A stretch of DNA of 34,982 nt from Burkholderia sp. Ac-20379 (GCF_017104645.1 NZ_JAAGPF010000047.1:1-34982), one strand, 5' to 3'; shown: positions 24,386-33,785, numbered from the stretch's first letter. The notes: generated by a model from the sequence alone, not told the origin. A program made the numbers and translations.

Positions 24386-24910
24386 TTACTTCTTCTTTTT
24401 CGGAGCGAGCACCATGATCATCTGGCGCCCTTCCATCTTCGGCATCTGCTCGACCTGGCCGACTTCGTCGAGATCGGCGCGCAGACGTTCGAGCACGCGC
24501 ATGCCGATTTCCTGGTGAGCCATTTCACGGCCGCGGAAACGCAACGTGATTTTGGTCTTGTCGCCGTCCTCGAGGAAGCGCAACAGATTGCGAAGCTTGA
24601 CGTTGTAATCGCCATCGTCGGTACCCGGACGGAATTTAACTTCCTTGACCTGGATGACCTTCTGTTTCAGCTTCGCTTCGTGCTGCTTCTTGGACTCCTG
24701 GTACTTGAACTTGCCGTAGTCCATCAGACGGCAAACGGGGGGAACGGCCTGCGGCGCGATCTCCACCAGATCAACATCCAGCTCTTCCGACTTGCGGAAG
24801 GCATCGGCGAGTTTCACGATACCGATGGGTTCTCCATCGACCCCGACCAGACGCACTTCCGGCGCATTGATTTCACCGTTGATGCGATGCGACGACTTAT
24901 CAGTAGCGAT
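24386..24910 (-). CDS. infC: Translation initiation factor IF-3, non-canonical ATC start
   Basis: 174 residues from an ATC codon at 24910: (M)[20 protein letters not shown], then [20 protein letters not shown] with the linker [11 protein letters not shown], and the C-terminal domain ending [18 protein letters not shown]-3 prevents 30S/50S joining and checks the start codon. No ATG, GTG or TTG exists upstream in frame before the conserved N-terminus; AGAGGAAA lies 7 nt before the ATC. E. coli infC uses ATT, which allows IF-3 to repress its own translation by rejecting non-canonical starts; the ATC here would serve the same loop. A GTG at 24856 would cut off 18 conserved residues. Confidence 0.95.
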   Translation of the reverse strand: MATDKSSHRINGEINAPEVRLVGVDGEPIGIVKLADAFRKSEELDVDLVEIAPQAVPPVCRLMDYGKFKYQESKKQHEAKLKQKVIQVKEVKFRPGTDDGDYNVKLRNLLRFLEDGDKTKITLRFRGREMAHQEIGMRVLERLRADLDEVGQVEQMPKMEGRQMIMVLAPKKKK

Positions 24911-24959
24911 GTTACGTTTCCTCTAAAAATTAAAAAAACGAGCCGCGCTGCCAGGGCGG

Positions 24960-26867
24960 TTACTTGAACGCCCGCAGATCCTGCTGCAGGCGCTCAACGA
25001 AGGCTTCGACCGGCATTACGCCAAGGTCGACGCCGCCACGGGCACGCACGGCTACCGTTTGTGCTTCACGCTCTTTTTCGCCGGCTACCAGCAGGTACGG
25101 CACTTTTTCGAGCGTGTGCTCGCGTATTTTATAGCTAATCTTCTCGTTGCGCAAATCGGCTTCAACTCTAAGCCCTTGTTTTTGCAACGATTGGGTTACA
25201 GCCTGCACATATTCGGCCTGATTTTCGGCGATATTCATCACCACGACCTGCACCGGAGCCAGCCAGGACGGCATCGCGCCGGCATGGTGCTCGATCAGGA
25301 TGCCGAGAAAACGCTCCATCGAACCGACGATTGCACGGTGCAGCATGACCGGCCGGCGGCGGCTGTTGTCCTCCGCCACGTACTCGGCGCCAAGGCGCTC
25401 CGGCAGCACCATGTCGAGCTGCAGCGTGCCGCACTGCCACGACCGGCCCAGCGCATCCTTGATGTGGTATTCGATCTTCGGGCCGTAGAACGCGCCCTCG
25501 CCCGGCAGCTCTTCCCACTCGAGGCCGCAGGCCGTCAGCGCATCGCGCAGGCCCTGCTCGGCACGATCCCAGGTTTCGTCGGTGCCGGCGCGCTGATCGG
25601 GGCGCAGCGACAGCTTGATCGCGATCTGATCGAACCCGAAATCCTTGTAGATGCTCATCGCGAGTTCGTTGAACGCGATCGATTCCGAGATGAACTGGTC
25701 TTCCGTACAGAAGATGTGCGCATCGTCCTGCACGAAGCCGCGCACGCGCATCAGGCCGTGCAGCGCGCCCGACGCCTCGTTGCGGTGGCACGAGCCGAAT
25801 TCCGCGTAACGCAGCGGCAGATCGCGGTACGAGCGCAGGCCATGATTGAACACCTGGACGTGGCCCGGGCAATTCATCGGCTTGATCGCGTAGTCGCGCT
25901 TCTCCGACTCGGTCGTGAACATGTTCTCGCGATAGTTCTGCCAGTGACCCGACGCTTCCCAGAGGGAGCGATCCATGATCATCGGCGTCTTGATCTCGAG
26001 ATAGCCGACCGCATTCAGGCGGCGGCGGATGTATTGCTCGATCTGCTGCCAGAGCGTCCAGCCCTTCGGATGCCAGAACACCATGCCCGGCGACTCTTCC
26101 TGCATATGGAACAGGTCGAGTTGCTTGGCGAGCTTGCGGTGATCGCGCTTTTCCGCTTCTTCAAGCATGTGCAGGTAGGCTTCCTGGTCTTCCTTCTTGG
26201 TCCAGGCCGTGCCGTAGATGCGCTGCAACTGCTCGTTCTTCGAATCGCCGCGCCAGTAGGCGCCCGCGACCTTCATCAGCTTGAAGACCTTCAGCTTGCC
26301 GGTGGACGGCACGTGCGGGCCGCGGCACAGATCGGTGAAACCGCCGTGCGAATACAGCTTGATGTCGTCGCTCGTCGGAATCGATTCGATGATCTCGGCC
26401 TTGTACTTCTCGCCGATACCGCGGAAGTACTCGGCTGCCTCCTCGCGCGACACGACGCGGCGCGACACCGGCTCGTCCTTCTTCGCGAGTTCCTGCATGC
26501 GCTTTTCGATCTTCTCGAGATCTTCGGGCGTGAACGGGCGGCTGTACGAGAAATCGTAGTAGAAGCCGTTGTCGATGACCGGCCCGATCGTGACCTGCGC
26601 TTCCGGATACAGGCTCTTCACCGCGTAGGCCAGCAAGTGGGCCGTCGAGTGGCGAATGATGTCGAGGCCGTCCGCGTCCTTGTCGGTGACGATCGCCAGC
26701 GACGCGTCGCGATCGATCAGCGTCGAGGTATCGACAAGCTCGCCGTCGAGCTTGCCGCCGAGCGCGGCCTTCGCAAGGCCGGCGCCGATCGACGCGGCCA
26801 CTTCGGCAACTGTCACCGGATGCTCGTATTGTCGAACTGAGCCATCGGGCAGGCGTATCGAAACCAT
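24960..26867 (-). CDS. thrS: Threonyl-tRNA synthetase
   Basis: 635 residues. It starts with the TGS domain ([20 protein letters not shown]), followed by the N2 editing domain with its zinc/hydrolytic motifs [19 protein letters not shown] (HxxxH) and [15 protein letters not shown] (CxxxH), the class II core ([20 protein letters not shown], with a Zn-binding Cys; motif 2 [20 protein letters not shown]; motif 3 [18 protein letters not shown]) and the anticodon domain ([20 protein letters not shown]). The frame is open to 26954 but the ATG at 26867 with GGAGAT upstream is the family start. Its leader contains a Thr-rich leader peptide and terminator. Confidence 0.98.
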   Translation of the reverse strand: MVSIRLPDGSVRQYEHPVTVAEVAASIGAGLAKAALGGKLDGELVDTSTLIDRDASLAIVTDKDADGLDIIRHSTAHLLAYAVKSLYPEAQVTIGPVIDNGFYYDFSYSRPFTPEDLEKIEKRMQELAKKDEPVSRRVVSREEAAEYFRGIGEKYKAEIIESIPTSDDIKLYSHGGFTDLCRGPHVPSTGKLKVFKLMKVAGAYWRGDSKNEQLQRIYGTAWTKKEDQEAYLHMLEEAEKRDHRKLAKQLDLFHMQEESPGMVFWHPKGWTLWQQIEQYIRRRLNAVGYLEIKTPMIMDRSLWEASGHWQNYRENMFTTESEKRDYAIKPMNCPGHVQVFNHGLRSYRDLPLRYAEFGSCHRNEASGALHGLMRVRGFVQDDAHIFCTEDQFISESIAFNELAMSIYKDFGFDQIAIKLSLRPDQRAGTDETWDRAEQGLRDALTACGLEWEELPGEGAFYGPKIEYHIKDALGRSWQCGTLQLDMVLPERLGAEYVAEDNSRRRPVMLHRAIVGSMERFLGILIEHHAGAMPSWLAPVQVVVMNIAENQAEYVQAVTQSLQKQGLRVEADLRNEKISYKIREHTLEKVPYLLVAGEKEREAQTVAVRARGGVDLGVMPVEAFVERLQQDLRAFK

Positions 26868-26918
26868 AGCAATCTCCGTGATGCCGACAGGACGCGGCAA
26901 GCAAAGCGTTAAAAACGG

Positions 26919-26956
26919 CAAAAAAAATGCGGCCCCGCTTTCGAGGGGCCGCATTT
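26919..26956 (-). terminator. Intrinsic terminator in the thrS leader (probable attenuator)
   Basis: Stem AAATGCGGCCCC (26945-26956)/GGGGCCGCATTT (26925-26936) with an 8-nt loop and a T8 run on the minus strand, about 52 nt upstream of the thrS ATG. A terminator this strong directly in front of an essential gene only makes sense if it is conditional or if a second promoter follows it; no promoter is evident after it. Confidence 0.88.
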
Positions 26957-27028
26957 CGGTACATCCAAACTACAGGCGAATACGTTCCTCGACTAGCGTC
27001 GTTCCGAAGTCGTTTCGGTCAACGTTCG
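26951..27028 (-). promoter_or_regulatory. Alternative pairing segments of the thrS attenuator
   Basis: On the minus strand, segment 1 CGAACGTT (27021-27028, inside the leader ORF) can pair with segment 2 AACGTATTCG (26977-26986, 2-nt bulge). Segment 2 GTATTCG can instead pair with CGAAATGC (26951-26958, one bulge), the 5' arm of the terminator. The two states exclude each other: 1:2 lets the terminator form; 2:3 breaks it. Ribosome stalling on the leader's Thr codons would cover segment 1. Confidence 0.55.
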
Positions 27029-27037
27029 CGATGTCAT
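26993..27037 (-). CDS. Threonine-rich leader peptide of thrS
   Basis: 14 residues MTSRTLTETTSERR with five Thr codons (ACA, ACG, ACC, ACG, ACT) followed by TAG. AAGG lies about 11 nt before the ATG; a GTG directly in front of the ATG is an alternative start. It lies 36 nt upstream of the terminator stem and overlaps the segment that would release an antiterminator. Leader peptides rich in the cognate amino acid control several biosynthetic and synthetase operons in proteobacteria, such as pheST. I do not know of a described example for thrS in this group. Confidence 0.6.
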   Translation of the reverse strand: MTSRTLTETTSERR

Positions 27038-27062
27038 CACGGTATTTGCCTTGTGCGTAGAG

Positions 27063-27093
27063 AGTATGTCTACTGCTGCTTCGGACGGTGCAA
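27063..27093 (-). promoter_or_regulatory. Possible thrS leader promoter
   Basis: TTGCAC (27088-27093), a rather long 19-bp spacer, CATACT (27063-27068) on the minus strand, between tRNA-Val and the leader peptide. Alternatively the leader is transcribed through from the tRNA. Confidence 0.4.
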
Positions 27094-27113
27094 CCTGCCG
27101 AAGCCGATATCGT

Positions 27114-27190
27114 TGGTAGGCTCGATTGGATTCGAACCAACGACCCCCACCATGTCAAGGTGGTGCTCTAACCAACTGAGCTACGAGCCT
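27114..27190 (-). tRNA. tRNA-Val(GAC)
   Basis: 77 nt including encoded CCA. Acceptor stem AGGCTCG/CGAGCCT, D-arm GCTCAGTTGGTTAGAGC, anticodon arm CCACC-TTGACAT-GGTGG giving GAC (reads GUC/GUU), T-loop GGTTCGAATCC. No terminator directly follows on its strand; the next is the thrS leader terminator, so tRNA and thrS leader may share a transcript. Confidence 0.97.
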
Positions 27191-27201
27191 AGAGAAACGA
27201 G

Positions 27202-27230
27202 AGTATATGGACCTTTTTCGACTCTGGCAA
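27202..27230 (-). promoter_or_regulatory. tRNA-Val promoter
   Basis: TTGCCA (27225-27230), 17-bp spacer, TATACT (27202-27207), 11 nt before the tRNA 5' end: a near-consensus sigma70 promoter. Confidence 0.85.
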
Positions 27231-27268
27231 GCGGTTTGTGCAGCGCGGCGATCTTGCCACCCGATTCG

Positions 27269-29506
27269 TCACGCCTTGCGCGTGGCGCGCACCACGCCCG
27301 ACACGTCGCCGAGCAGCGTGCACGCCCGCTGAACCTGCGCCGAATTCGATACTTCCACGGTGAATTGCATGACCGCCGCGTTGCGCCGGCTTTGCGTTTT
27401 CACGCCGATCACGTTCATCTTCTCGCGCGCGAACACTTCGGAAATATCGCGCAGCAGGCCCTGGCGATCGCTGGCATCGATGATCAGGTCGACCGGATAC
27501 ACCGACTGGCCGCGCCCGCCGAGCACATCGGCCGACCAGGTGGTTTGCAGCACGCGCTCCGGCGCGCGCTCGGCCATGCGGCGGAACATCTCGCAATCGC
27601 TGCGATGGATCGACATGCCCTTGCCGCGCGTCACGAAACCGCTGATCGGATCGGGCGGCGCCGGCCGGCAGCAGCGCGCCAGTTGCGTGAGCAGCGCGTC
27701 GACGCCCACCACCAGCACGCCCGTCGAGGCGCCGTGCGCGACGCTGGCGCCGCTGCTGCGCTTCTCGAACTGCTCGGGCGCCTCGATGTCGGGTTCGGGC
27801 GGCGGCGCATCGGACAGCGCGTGCTCGACCGTGCGCAGGCTGAACTCTTCCTTGCCGACCGCGGCGAACAACTCGTCGGGCGCCTTGAAGCCGAGCTTGG
27901 CCGCGAGGCTGTCGAGGCTGACCGACGTCTTGCCTTCGCGCTGCAAGGTTTTTTCGACCAGCGTCCGGCCTCGCGCGATGATTTCCTGCTGATCGTTGAG
28001 GTTGAAGAACGCCCGCACCTTCTGGCGCGCGCGGCCGCTCTGCAGATAGCCGAGCTGCGGGTTCAGCCAGTCGCGCGACGGCCCGCCCTCCTTCACCGCG
28101 ACGATCTCGACCGTCTGCCCGTTGGCCAGCGGCGTGTTGAGCGGCACCATCGAACCGTCCACGCGCGCGCCTCGGCAGCGGTGGCCCAGCTCGCTGTGCA
28201 GGTGATACGCGAAATCGATCGGCGTGGCGCCGTGCGGCAGCGCGATCACGCGCGCCTGCGGGGTCATCACGTAGATGTGGTCGTCGTCGAGCGAAGTCTC
28301 GCGCAACTGCGCCCAGGCCTCGTTGCCGGCCTCCTCGGGCGCGCCGTCGGTCACTTCCTCGCGCCAGGCCAGCAGTTGCCGCAGCCAGGCGATCTTCTCG
28401 TCGTATTTGTCGCCGGCCGAGAACTGGCCGCCGTAGCCGCGCGCGCCGGCTTCCTTGTAGCGCCAGTGCGCCGCCACGCCGTATTCGGCGAAGCGATGCA
28501 TCTCCTGGGTACGGATCTGCACCTCGAAGGCGCGGCCGTCGTCGCCGATCACGACTGTATGCAGCGACTTGTAGCCGTTCGGCTTGGGCCGCGAAATGTA
28601 GTCGTCGAACTCCCGCGGCACCGGCTGCCACAGGTGGTGAACGATGCCCAGCACCGCGTAGCAATCCTTGATGTCGGGGACGATCACGCGAAACGCGCGC
28701 ACATCGTACAGCTCGGAAAAATCGAGCTCCTTGCCGCGCATCTTGCGCCAGATGCTGTAGATGTGTTTCGGCCGGCCGCTGACTTCGGCCGGGATCTGCG
28801 CGGCCGCCAGTTCCTGCTCGAGCCGCGCGATCGCCTGCGTCACATAGGCTTCGCGCTCGACGCGTTTCTCGTCGAGCAGCTTGGCGATGCGCTTGTAGGT
28901 GACGGGATCCTCGAAGCGGAACGCCAGATCCTCCAGTTCCCACTTCAATTGCCAGATGCCGAGCCGGTTCGCGAGCGGCGCATAGATATCGAGCGTTTCG
29001 CGCGCCACATCGGGCGGCGGCTGGCGCTTCGCGGCCGCGTAGTAGCGCAGCGACTGGAGCCGCGACGCGAGCCGGATCAACACCACGCGGATGTCCTGCG
29101 CGAACGCGAGCAGCATCTTGCGCAACGCTTCGATCTGGGCGCGGCGCTCGGCCTGCGCGTCGCGGTTGCCCTCGGGCACCTGGCGCGCCGCCAGCAGGCT
29201 GACCGTGCCGAGCCGCAGCAGCTTGCGCACGTCGCTCACCAGCTTCGCGACTTCGTCGCCGAAACGCTCGGCGATTTCCTTTTCGGGATCGTTCAGATGC
29301 GGCGTCAACGGGAACAGCGCGGCGGCCTGCACCGCATGCGGATCGACGTTGAGCGTGCGCATCAGCGCGACGATGCCGGCCGCGTGATCGGCCAGCCGCT
29401 CCCCCGACGACAGGCAAGCGTCGCCCGCGTGCTCGCGCACGAACGCGAGCACGTCGTCGAACTCGGGGGACGCCGCAGCGGCGGCGGAAGCGGGATCGAC
29501 GTTCAT
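27269..29506 (-). CDS. relA: GTP pyrophosphokinase RelA
   Basis: 745 residues. Domain order: pseudo-hydrolase HD domain (about 25-185), ppGpp synthetase (about 235-350, with YSIWRKMRGKELDFSELYDV and RAFRVIVPDIKDCYAVLGIV, KPNGYKSLHTVVIGDDGRAF), TGS (RVIALPHGATPIDFAYHLHS), zinc-finger/helical region (RCCRPAPPDPISGFVTRGKG) and C-terminal ACT (GLLRDISEVFAREKMNVIGV). The HD pair of the hydrolase is replaced by FP in QAAALFPLTPH, as in E. coli RelA, so this is the ribosome-activated synthetase and not the bifunctional SpoT type. It starts 33 bp after the RidA-like gene stop. Confidence 0.96.
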   Translation of the reverse strand: MNVDPASAAAAASPEFDDVLAFVREHAGDACLSSGERLADHAAGIVALMRTLNVDPHAVQAAALFPLTPHLNDPEKEIAERFGDEVAKLVSDVRKLLRLGTVSLLAARQVPEGNRDAQAERRAQIEALRKMLLAFAQDIRVVLIRLASRLQSLRYYAAAKRQPPPDVARETLDIYAPLANRLGIWQLKWELEDLAFRFEDPVTYKRIAKLLDEKRVEREAYVTQAIARLEQELAAAQIPAEVSGRPKHIYSIWRKMRGKELDFSELYDVRAFRVIVPDIKDCYAVLGIVHHLWQPVPREFDDYISRPKPNGYKSLHTVVIGDDGRAFEVQIRTQEMHRFAEYGVAAHWRYKEAGARGYGGQFSAGDKYDEKIAWLRQLLAWREEVTDGAPEEAGNEAWAQLRETSLDDDHIYVMTPQARVIALPHGATPIDFAYHLHSELGHRCRGARVDGSMVPLNTPLANGQTVEIVAVKEGGPSRDWLNPQLGYLQSGRARQKVRAFFNLNDQQEIIARGRTLVEKTLQREGKTSVSLDSLAAKLGFKAPDELFAAVGKEEFSLRTVEHALSDAPPPEPDIEAPEQFEKRSSGASVAHGASTGVLVVGVDALLTQLARCCRPAPPDPISGFVTRGKGMSIHRSDCEMFRRMAERAPERVLQTTWSADVLGGRGQSVYPVDLIIDASDRQGLLRDISEVFAREKMNVIGVKTQSRRNAAVMQFTVEVSNSAQVQRACTLLGDVSGVVRATRKA

Positions 29507-29539
29507 CGGCTGACCGGCACAGGCATCAAGGCGGGGTGA

Positions 29540-29893
29540 TCAGCTCTTCTGAGCGGCGACGACCACGATTTCGACGAGGCAAGCCGGGTTGGCCAGCTTC
29601 GCTTCGACGGTGGCGCGCGGCGGCGTGGCGCCCTGCACGACCCACGATTCCCACACTTCGTTCATGCCCGGGAAGTTCGCCATGTCGGTGATGTAGATCT
29701 GCACCGACAGCAGGTTCGCCTTGTCGCTGTTCACTTCGGCGAGCAGGCGGTCGATATGGCCCAGCACTTCGAGCGTCTGGCCCTTGATGTCCTGCGCCGT
29801 GTCTTCGGCGATCTGGCCGGCCAGATAGACGGTACCGTTGTGCACGGCGGTTTCGGAAAGACGCGCGCCCACGTGATGACGAATGACTGCCAT
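29540..29893 (-). CDS. RidA-family (YjgF/YER057c) protein
   Basis: 117 residues. Typical fold and motifs: ETAVHNGTVYLAGQIAEDTA, QDIKGQTLEVLGHIDRLLAE and the signature GATPPRATVEAKLANPACLV with the Arg that holds the substrate carboxylate in RidA and the Glu near the C-terminus (VEIVVVA). RidA hydrolyses reactive 2-aminoacrylate and other enamines; this copy, YjgH/Rid-like in the N-terminal variation, could belong to another Rid subgroup. It lies just upstream of relA on the same strand. Confidence 0.9.
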   Translation of the reverse strand: MAVIRHHVGARLSETAVHNGTVYLAGQIAEDTAQDIKGQTLEVLGHIDRLLAEVNSDKANLLSVQIYITDMANFPGMNEVWESWVVQGATPPRATVEAKLANPACLVEIVVVAAQKS

Positions 29894-29974
29894 GGAAATT
29901 CCCGGAAAGAAGTGAATGGAGTTCGGCCGGCGGCTCGGGCATGCGTGCCCGGGAACCTGCGGCCGAACTGCATA

Positions 29975-30874
29975 TTATGACGCGTCTTGCTCGAAAAATC
30001 GGCGGGCGATTGTAATCTGTGCCGGGTCGAGGAATGCCGGGGCATGACCGACGCCCGCAACCTCGACGCTCGACGCCGCTTTGCCGCGCGCCGTCATCTC
30101 GGCCACGGTAGCCGCCGACAGCAGATCGGAACCGGCGCCGCGCACCACCAGCAGCGGCCCGGCGAACGCCTCGAACGAACGCCAGAGCACCGCTTCGCCG
30201 GCTTCGAGCTGCTCGGGCGTAGTGGCGCGGAACGGCTCGGCGATGCGCGGATCGTAGCGCACGCGCCAGCCGCCCTGGGCCGCGTCGGGCGCCAGCAGCG
30301 GCGCGTTGATTTCGCGCCATTCGTCGCTCGTCAGCGGGCCGAACGACGCGGCGAGCGCCGCGAGGTGATCGATGCCGGCCTGCTCGGTGTCGAAATGCAT
30401 CTCCTTGCCGAGGTATTCGCCGATCCGCGCGAGCGAATCGGGTTCGATATGCGGGCCCACGTCGTTGAGCAGCATCCGCGCGATCGGCGTATCGGGCAGG
30501 CCGCCGAGCACCATGCCGATCAGGCCGCCCATCGAGGTGCCGAACCAGTCGACGCGCTCGACATCGAGCCGCGCGATCAGCGTGATCATGTCGGCCACGT
30601 ATTGCGGCAGGCCATAGAGGCGCGGGTCGGCCAGCCAGCCGGAGCGGCCCCGCCCGGCGACATCCGGACAGACCACGCGGTAGCGGTCGGACAGCGCGGC
30701 GGCGAGCCGGTCGAAATCGCGGCCCGAACGCGTCAATCCGTGCACGCACACCAGCACGCGCGGATTATCGGGATCGCCCCATTCGGTATAGGCAAGACGG
30801 TGGAGGCCCGCCGGGCTCGCGCATTGCACATGGCGCTCGCGCGGCGAGGCGGAAGACGGAAAGGAATCGGACAT
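29975..30874 (-). CDS. Alpha/beta hydrolase
   Basis: 299 residues. The oxyanion-hole strand VLVCVHGLTRSGRDFDRLAA, nucleophile elbow GTSMGG (Ser114), strand PDVAGRGRSGW and the C-terminal GVGHAPAF with catalytic His277 are clear; the acid is probably the Asp in VVRGAGSDLLS. Substrates are unknown; esterase/lactonase-type members look like this. The ATG at 30874 with CGAGGA upstream is taken as the start; the open frame to 31009 is a Pro/Ala/Arg-rich extension. 81 bp upstream of the RidA-like gene, probably one transcript. Confidence 0.9.
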   Translation of the reverse strand: MSDSFPSSASPRERHVQCASPAGLHRLAYTEWGDPDNPRVLVCVHGLTRSGRDFDRLAAALSDRYRVVCPDVAGRGRSGWLADPRLYGLPQYVADMITLIARLDVERVDWFGTSMGGLIGMVLGGLPDTPIARMLLNDVGPHIEPDSLARIGEYLGKEMHFDTEQAGIDHLAALAASFGPLTSDEWREINAPLLAPDAAQGGWRVRYDPRIAEPFRATTPEQLEAGEAVLWRSFEAFAGPLLVVRGAGSDLLSAATVAEMTARGKAASSVEVAGVGHAPAFLDPAQITIARRFFEQDAS

Positions 30875-31080
30875 CGGTGCGTCCTCGCGTTGGGCCGGCC
30901 AGGCCGGCGGACCGGCGGGCCCGGACGGCCCGCGCGCAGACGCGACCGATTGTAAACCGCTTCGTTGCACGCATGCGCCGCCGATGCCGCGCCGAGCGTG
31001 ACGTGTCATGCGCGCTTCACGCCGGCGTCATCCCGACGCCGCCGATCCCGGCGCGACGGCCGCGCACCGCTCCATAGAAA

Positions 31081-31114
31081 CAAAAACGCCCCGCGGCGCG
31101 AGCCACGGGGCGTT
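31081..31114 (-). terminator. scoAB terminator
   Basis: Stem AACGCCCCG/CGGGGCGTT with a 12-nt loop followed by TTTGTTT on the minus strand, 43 nt past the scoB stop. Confidence 0.9.
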
Positions 31115-31156
31115 CGTCGAATCGATGCGGCAACACAAACCGCCGCCGCGATTCGC

Positions 31157-31798
31157 TCAGGACACGGCGCTGACGTCGAGCGGCGCGCCCGTCTTGGCCT
31201 TGATCTCGTCGACGCTCACGCCGTCGGCCAGCTCGATCAGCTTGAGGCCCGCGTCGGTCACTTCGATCACGCCGAGATCGGTGATGATGATGTCGACCAC
31301 GCCCACGCCCGTCAGCGGCAGGTTGCACTCGTCGAGAATCTTGTGCTGATCGCCCTTCGCGACGTGCTCCATCAGCACCACCACGCGCTTGACGCCGGCC
31401 ACCAGATCCATCGCGCCGCCCATGCCCTTGATCATCTTGCCCGGGATCATCCAGTTCGCCAGGTCGCCCTTCTTGCTGACCTGCATCGCGCCGAGGATCG
31501 CCAGGTTGATGTGGCCGCCGCGGATCATCGCGAACGAATCGGCCGACGAGAAGATCGACGAGCCCGGCAGCGTCGTCACCGTCTGCTTGCCGGCGTTGAT
31601 CAGGTCGGCGTCGATTTCCTCTTCGGTCGGCGACGGGCCGATGCCGAGCAACCCGTTTTCCGATTGCAGCCACACCTCGACGCCCGCCGGCACGTGGTTG
31701 GCCACCAGCGTCGGCAGCCCGATGCCGAGGTTCACATAGAAGCCGTCCTGCAGTTCCTTGGCCGCGCGCGCAGCCATCTGGTCACGATTCCAGGCCAT
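31157..31798 (-). CDS. scoB: 3-oxoacid CoA-transferase subunit B
   Basis: 213 residues. [20 protein letters not shown], then [12 protein letters not shown] with catalytic Glu47, the residue that carries the CoA thioester, and [40 protein letters not shown] are the family blocks. The enzyme moves CoA from succinyl-CoA to acetoacetate or another 3-oxoacid; the 3-oxoadipate-specific PcaJ is a close relative, and no pca genes are nearby, so the ketone-body form is favoured. The scoA stop is one base from its ATG. Confidence 0.93.
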   Translation of the reverse strand: MAWNRDQMAARAAKELQDGFYVNLGIGLPTLVANHVPAGVEVWLQSENGLLGIGPSPTEEEIDADLINAGKQTVTTLPGSSIFSSADSFAMIRGGHINLAILGAMQVSKKGDLANWMIPGKMIKGMGGAMDLVAGVKRVVVLMEHVAKGDQHKILDECNLPLTGVGVVDIIITDLGVIEVTDAGLKLIELADGVSVDEIKAKTGAPLDVSAVS

Positions 31799-31799
31799 G

Positions 31800-32504
31800 T
31801 CAGTCTCCTTTCGCGCGCACGACGCGTTGTTCGATACGTTTTTCCGGCGTCGCGTTCAGCACGAGACGCTGCACGAAGATGCCCGGCGTGTGGATGTGGT
31901 CCGGATCGAGCTCGCCGTTCTCGACGATTTCCTCGACTTCCGCCACCGTGATGCGGCCGGCCATCGCGCACATCGGGTTGAAGTTGCGCGCCGTGCGGCG
32001 ATAGATCAGGTTGCCGGACTTGTCGGCCTTCCAGGCCTTCACGAGCGCGACGTCGGCCGTCAGCGACGGCTCCAGCACGTAGTGCTTCTCGCCGAACTGG
32101 CGCGTTTCCTTGCCGTCCGCGATGACGGTGCCGTAGCCGGTGTTGGTGAAGAACGCCGGAATGCCCGCGCCGCCGGCGCGCAGCTTCTCGGCCAGCGTGC
32201 CCTGCGGCGTGAATTCCAGCTCGAGCTCGCCGGCCAGATACTGGCGCTCGAACTCCTTGTTCTCGCCGACGTACGACGAGATCATCTTCTTGATCTGCCG
32301 CGTTTCGAGCAGCAGGCCGAGGCCGAAGCCGTCGACGCCCGCGTTGTTGCTGATGCAGGTGATGCCCTTCACGGCGCTGTCGCGCAGCGCGGCGATCAGC
32401 GCCTCGGGGATCCCGCACAGGCCGAAGCCGCCGACGGCAAAGGTCTGCCCGTCCGCGACGATGCCCTCGAGCGCGGCAGCCGCGCTTGGGTAGATCTTGT
32501 TCAT
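31800..32504 (-). CDS. scoA: 3-oxoacid CoA-transferase subunit A
   Basis: 234 residues starting [20 protein letters not shown] with AGGAAGGGA upstream; the frame is open to 32606 but without family similarity. Glycine-rich CoA-binding loop [39 protein letters not shown] block, and [40 protein letters not shown] identify the subunit. It forms the heterodimer with scoB, and the two are translationally coupled. Confidence 0.94.
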   Translation of the reverse strand: MNKIYPSAAAALEGIVADGQTFAVGGFGLCGIPEALIAALRDSAVKGITCISNNAGVDGFGLGLLLETRQIKKMISSYVGENKEFERQYLAGELELEFTPQGTLAEKLRAGGAGIPAFFTNTGYGTVIADGKETRQFGEKHYVLEPSLTADVALVKAWKADKSGNLIYRRTARNFNPMCAMAGRITVAEVEEIVENGELDPDHIHTPGIFVQRLVLNATPEKRIEQRVVRAKGD

Positions 32505-32724
32505 CTTTCTGTCCCTTCCTCTATGGAAACCAGTCGAACCGGTTCGCGACGCGTGTCGAACCCGCCGCGTCATTCTAGACACCCTCGGATGATCCCGCGT
32601 TGACAACGCGGCGCATGCGTCGAGTGATTTGCCGGAAAGGGTACGATGGGCAGCCGATGCGGCACAATACGCAAAAATACATAAGCGTTCACCGCCATGC
32701 GCGAACGCCCGACGACACCGCCCG

Positions 32725-33270
32725 ATGCCCGAACTCGATTACCAGACTGCCTTCCACCTTGCGCCGATCGGCCTCGTGCTGTCGCGCGACCGCGTGATCG
32801 AGGATTGCAACGACGCACTGGCGGCCATGTTCCGCTGCCGCCGCACCGACCTGATCGGCCAGTCGTACCGTGTGCTGTACCCGTCGCCGGACGAATTCCA
32901 GCGGATCGGCGAGCGCATCACCCGGCTGATGAGTGCAACCGGTTGCTATGCGGACGAACGGATCATGAAGCGCGCCGACGGCGAGCTGTTCTGGTGCCAC
33001 GTGACGGGCCGCGCGCTCGACCGCGCGGCGCCGCTCGCCGACGGCGTGTGGACTTTCGAGGATTTGAGCGCGACGCGGCGCGTGGCCGTGGAGCTGACGC
33101 CGCGCGAGCGCGAGATCGCCGCGCAACTGGCCACCGGCAAGACCAGCAAACAGATCGGCCGCGTGCTCGAAATCAGCTCGCGCACGGTCGATATCTACCG
33201 CGCGCGGCTGATGCGCAAGTACGGGACGGCCAACACGGCCGAACTGCTGCAGCGGCTGCTCGGCCAGTAG
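32725..33270 (+). CDS. PAS-domain LuxR-type transcriptional regulator
   Basis: 181 residues. Residues about 8-120 form a PAS domain ([40 protein letters not shown]). The C-terminal LuxR/GerE helix-turn-helix ([40 protein letters not shown]) is complete. The start at 32725 ([12 protein letters not shown]) is taken because the upstream residues from 32629 are Arg/Pro-rich and unlike a domain; neither has a convincing ribosome binding site. It is divergent from scoAB and probably regulates that operon, with an unknown small molecule or redox signal sensed by the PAS domain. Confidence 0.87.
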   Translation: MPELDYQTAFHLAPIGLVLSRDRVIEDCNDALAAMFRCRRTDLIGQSYRVLYPSPDEFQRIGERITRLMSATGCYADERIMKRADGELFWCHVTGRALDRAAPLADGVWTFEDLSATRRVAVELTPREREIAAQLATGKTSKQIGRVLEISSRTVDIYRARLMRKYGTANTAELLQRLLGQ

Positions 33271-33304
33271 CCGCGCGCGGTTGCGCCGCGCATGCGCGCG
33301 AGAA

Positions 33305-33322
33305 CGGGCCGGAAACGGCCCG
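33305..33322. terminator. Hairpin between convergent luxR-type and thioesterase genes
   Basis: CGGGCCG/CGGCCCG closed by a GAAA tetraloop. T-runs are lacking, so it is a weak or stabilising hairpin. Confidence 0.45.
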
Positions 33323-33326
33323 CCGT

Positions 33327-33758
33327 TCATTCGACGCGCTGGCGCAGCGCCGCTTCGATGGTATGGCGCAGCAGGTCCGGCAACGGCGCGGATTTGCCGA
33401 GCGCGTAATCGATCCAGACGCAGCGTGCGTTCCCGCGCGCGTACAGATGGCTCGGATCGTCGGCGCGCGTCAGCTCGAAGCCGGTGTCGAAGCTGCTGCG
33501 TCCCGGCTGGGCCACCGTCATGCGCGCGATCACGTCGCCCGGGTAGTGCAACTGCTTGAGAAACTCCATCGAGGCCGTGACGATCACCGGCCCCTGCCCC
33601 TCGCCATTGCCGCCCGCAATGCCGAGCTCCTCGAACCACGAGATCCGCGCCTGCTCCATATAACGGAAATAGACCGTGTTGTTGACATGGCCGAACGCAT
33701 CCATGTCGCCCCAGCGGATCGGCATCGACATCTCGAAAACGGGAACGTAATCGCTCAT
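33327..33758 (-). CDS. Acyl-CoA thioesterase (hotdog fold, 4HBT family)
   Basis: 143 residues. MSDYVPVFEMSMPIRWGDMD followed by AFGHVNNTVYFRYMEQARIS is the 4HBT active-site region, with Asp20 in the position of the catalytic Asp and the long hotdog helix. FELTRADDPSHLYARGNARC completes the sheet. Such proteins hydrolyse acyl-CoA thioesters (YbgC/FadM type). Start at 33758 with GGAAGA upstream. It is 27 bp downstream of the SDR gene, in one operon; together with the ETF-QO gene opposite, fatty-acid metabolism is likely. Confidence 0.9.
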   Translation of the reverse strand: MSDYVPVFEMSMPIRWGDMDAFGHVNNTVYFRYMEQARISWFEELGIAGGNGEGQGPVIVTASMEFLKQLHYPGDVIARMTVAQPGRSSFDTGFELTRADDPSHLYARGNARCVWIDYALGKSAPLPDLLRHTIEAALRQRVE

Positions 33759-33785
33759 TTCACTTTCTTCCAACGAACCACCGCT

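Noticed and set aside
24386..24856. infC starting at GTG 24856
   Set aside because: It would remove 18 conserved N-terminal residues, and no ribosome binding site precedes it, whereas ATC 24910 has one.
26970..27158. 62-residue minus-strand frame across tRNA-Val and the thrS leader
   Set aside because: Its first third is the tRNA gene. The Thr-rich leader peptide in another frame, with its own pairing logic, explains the region better.
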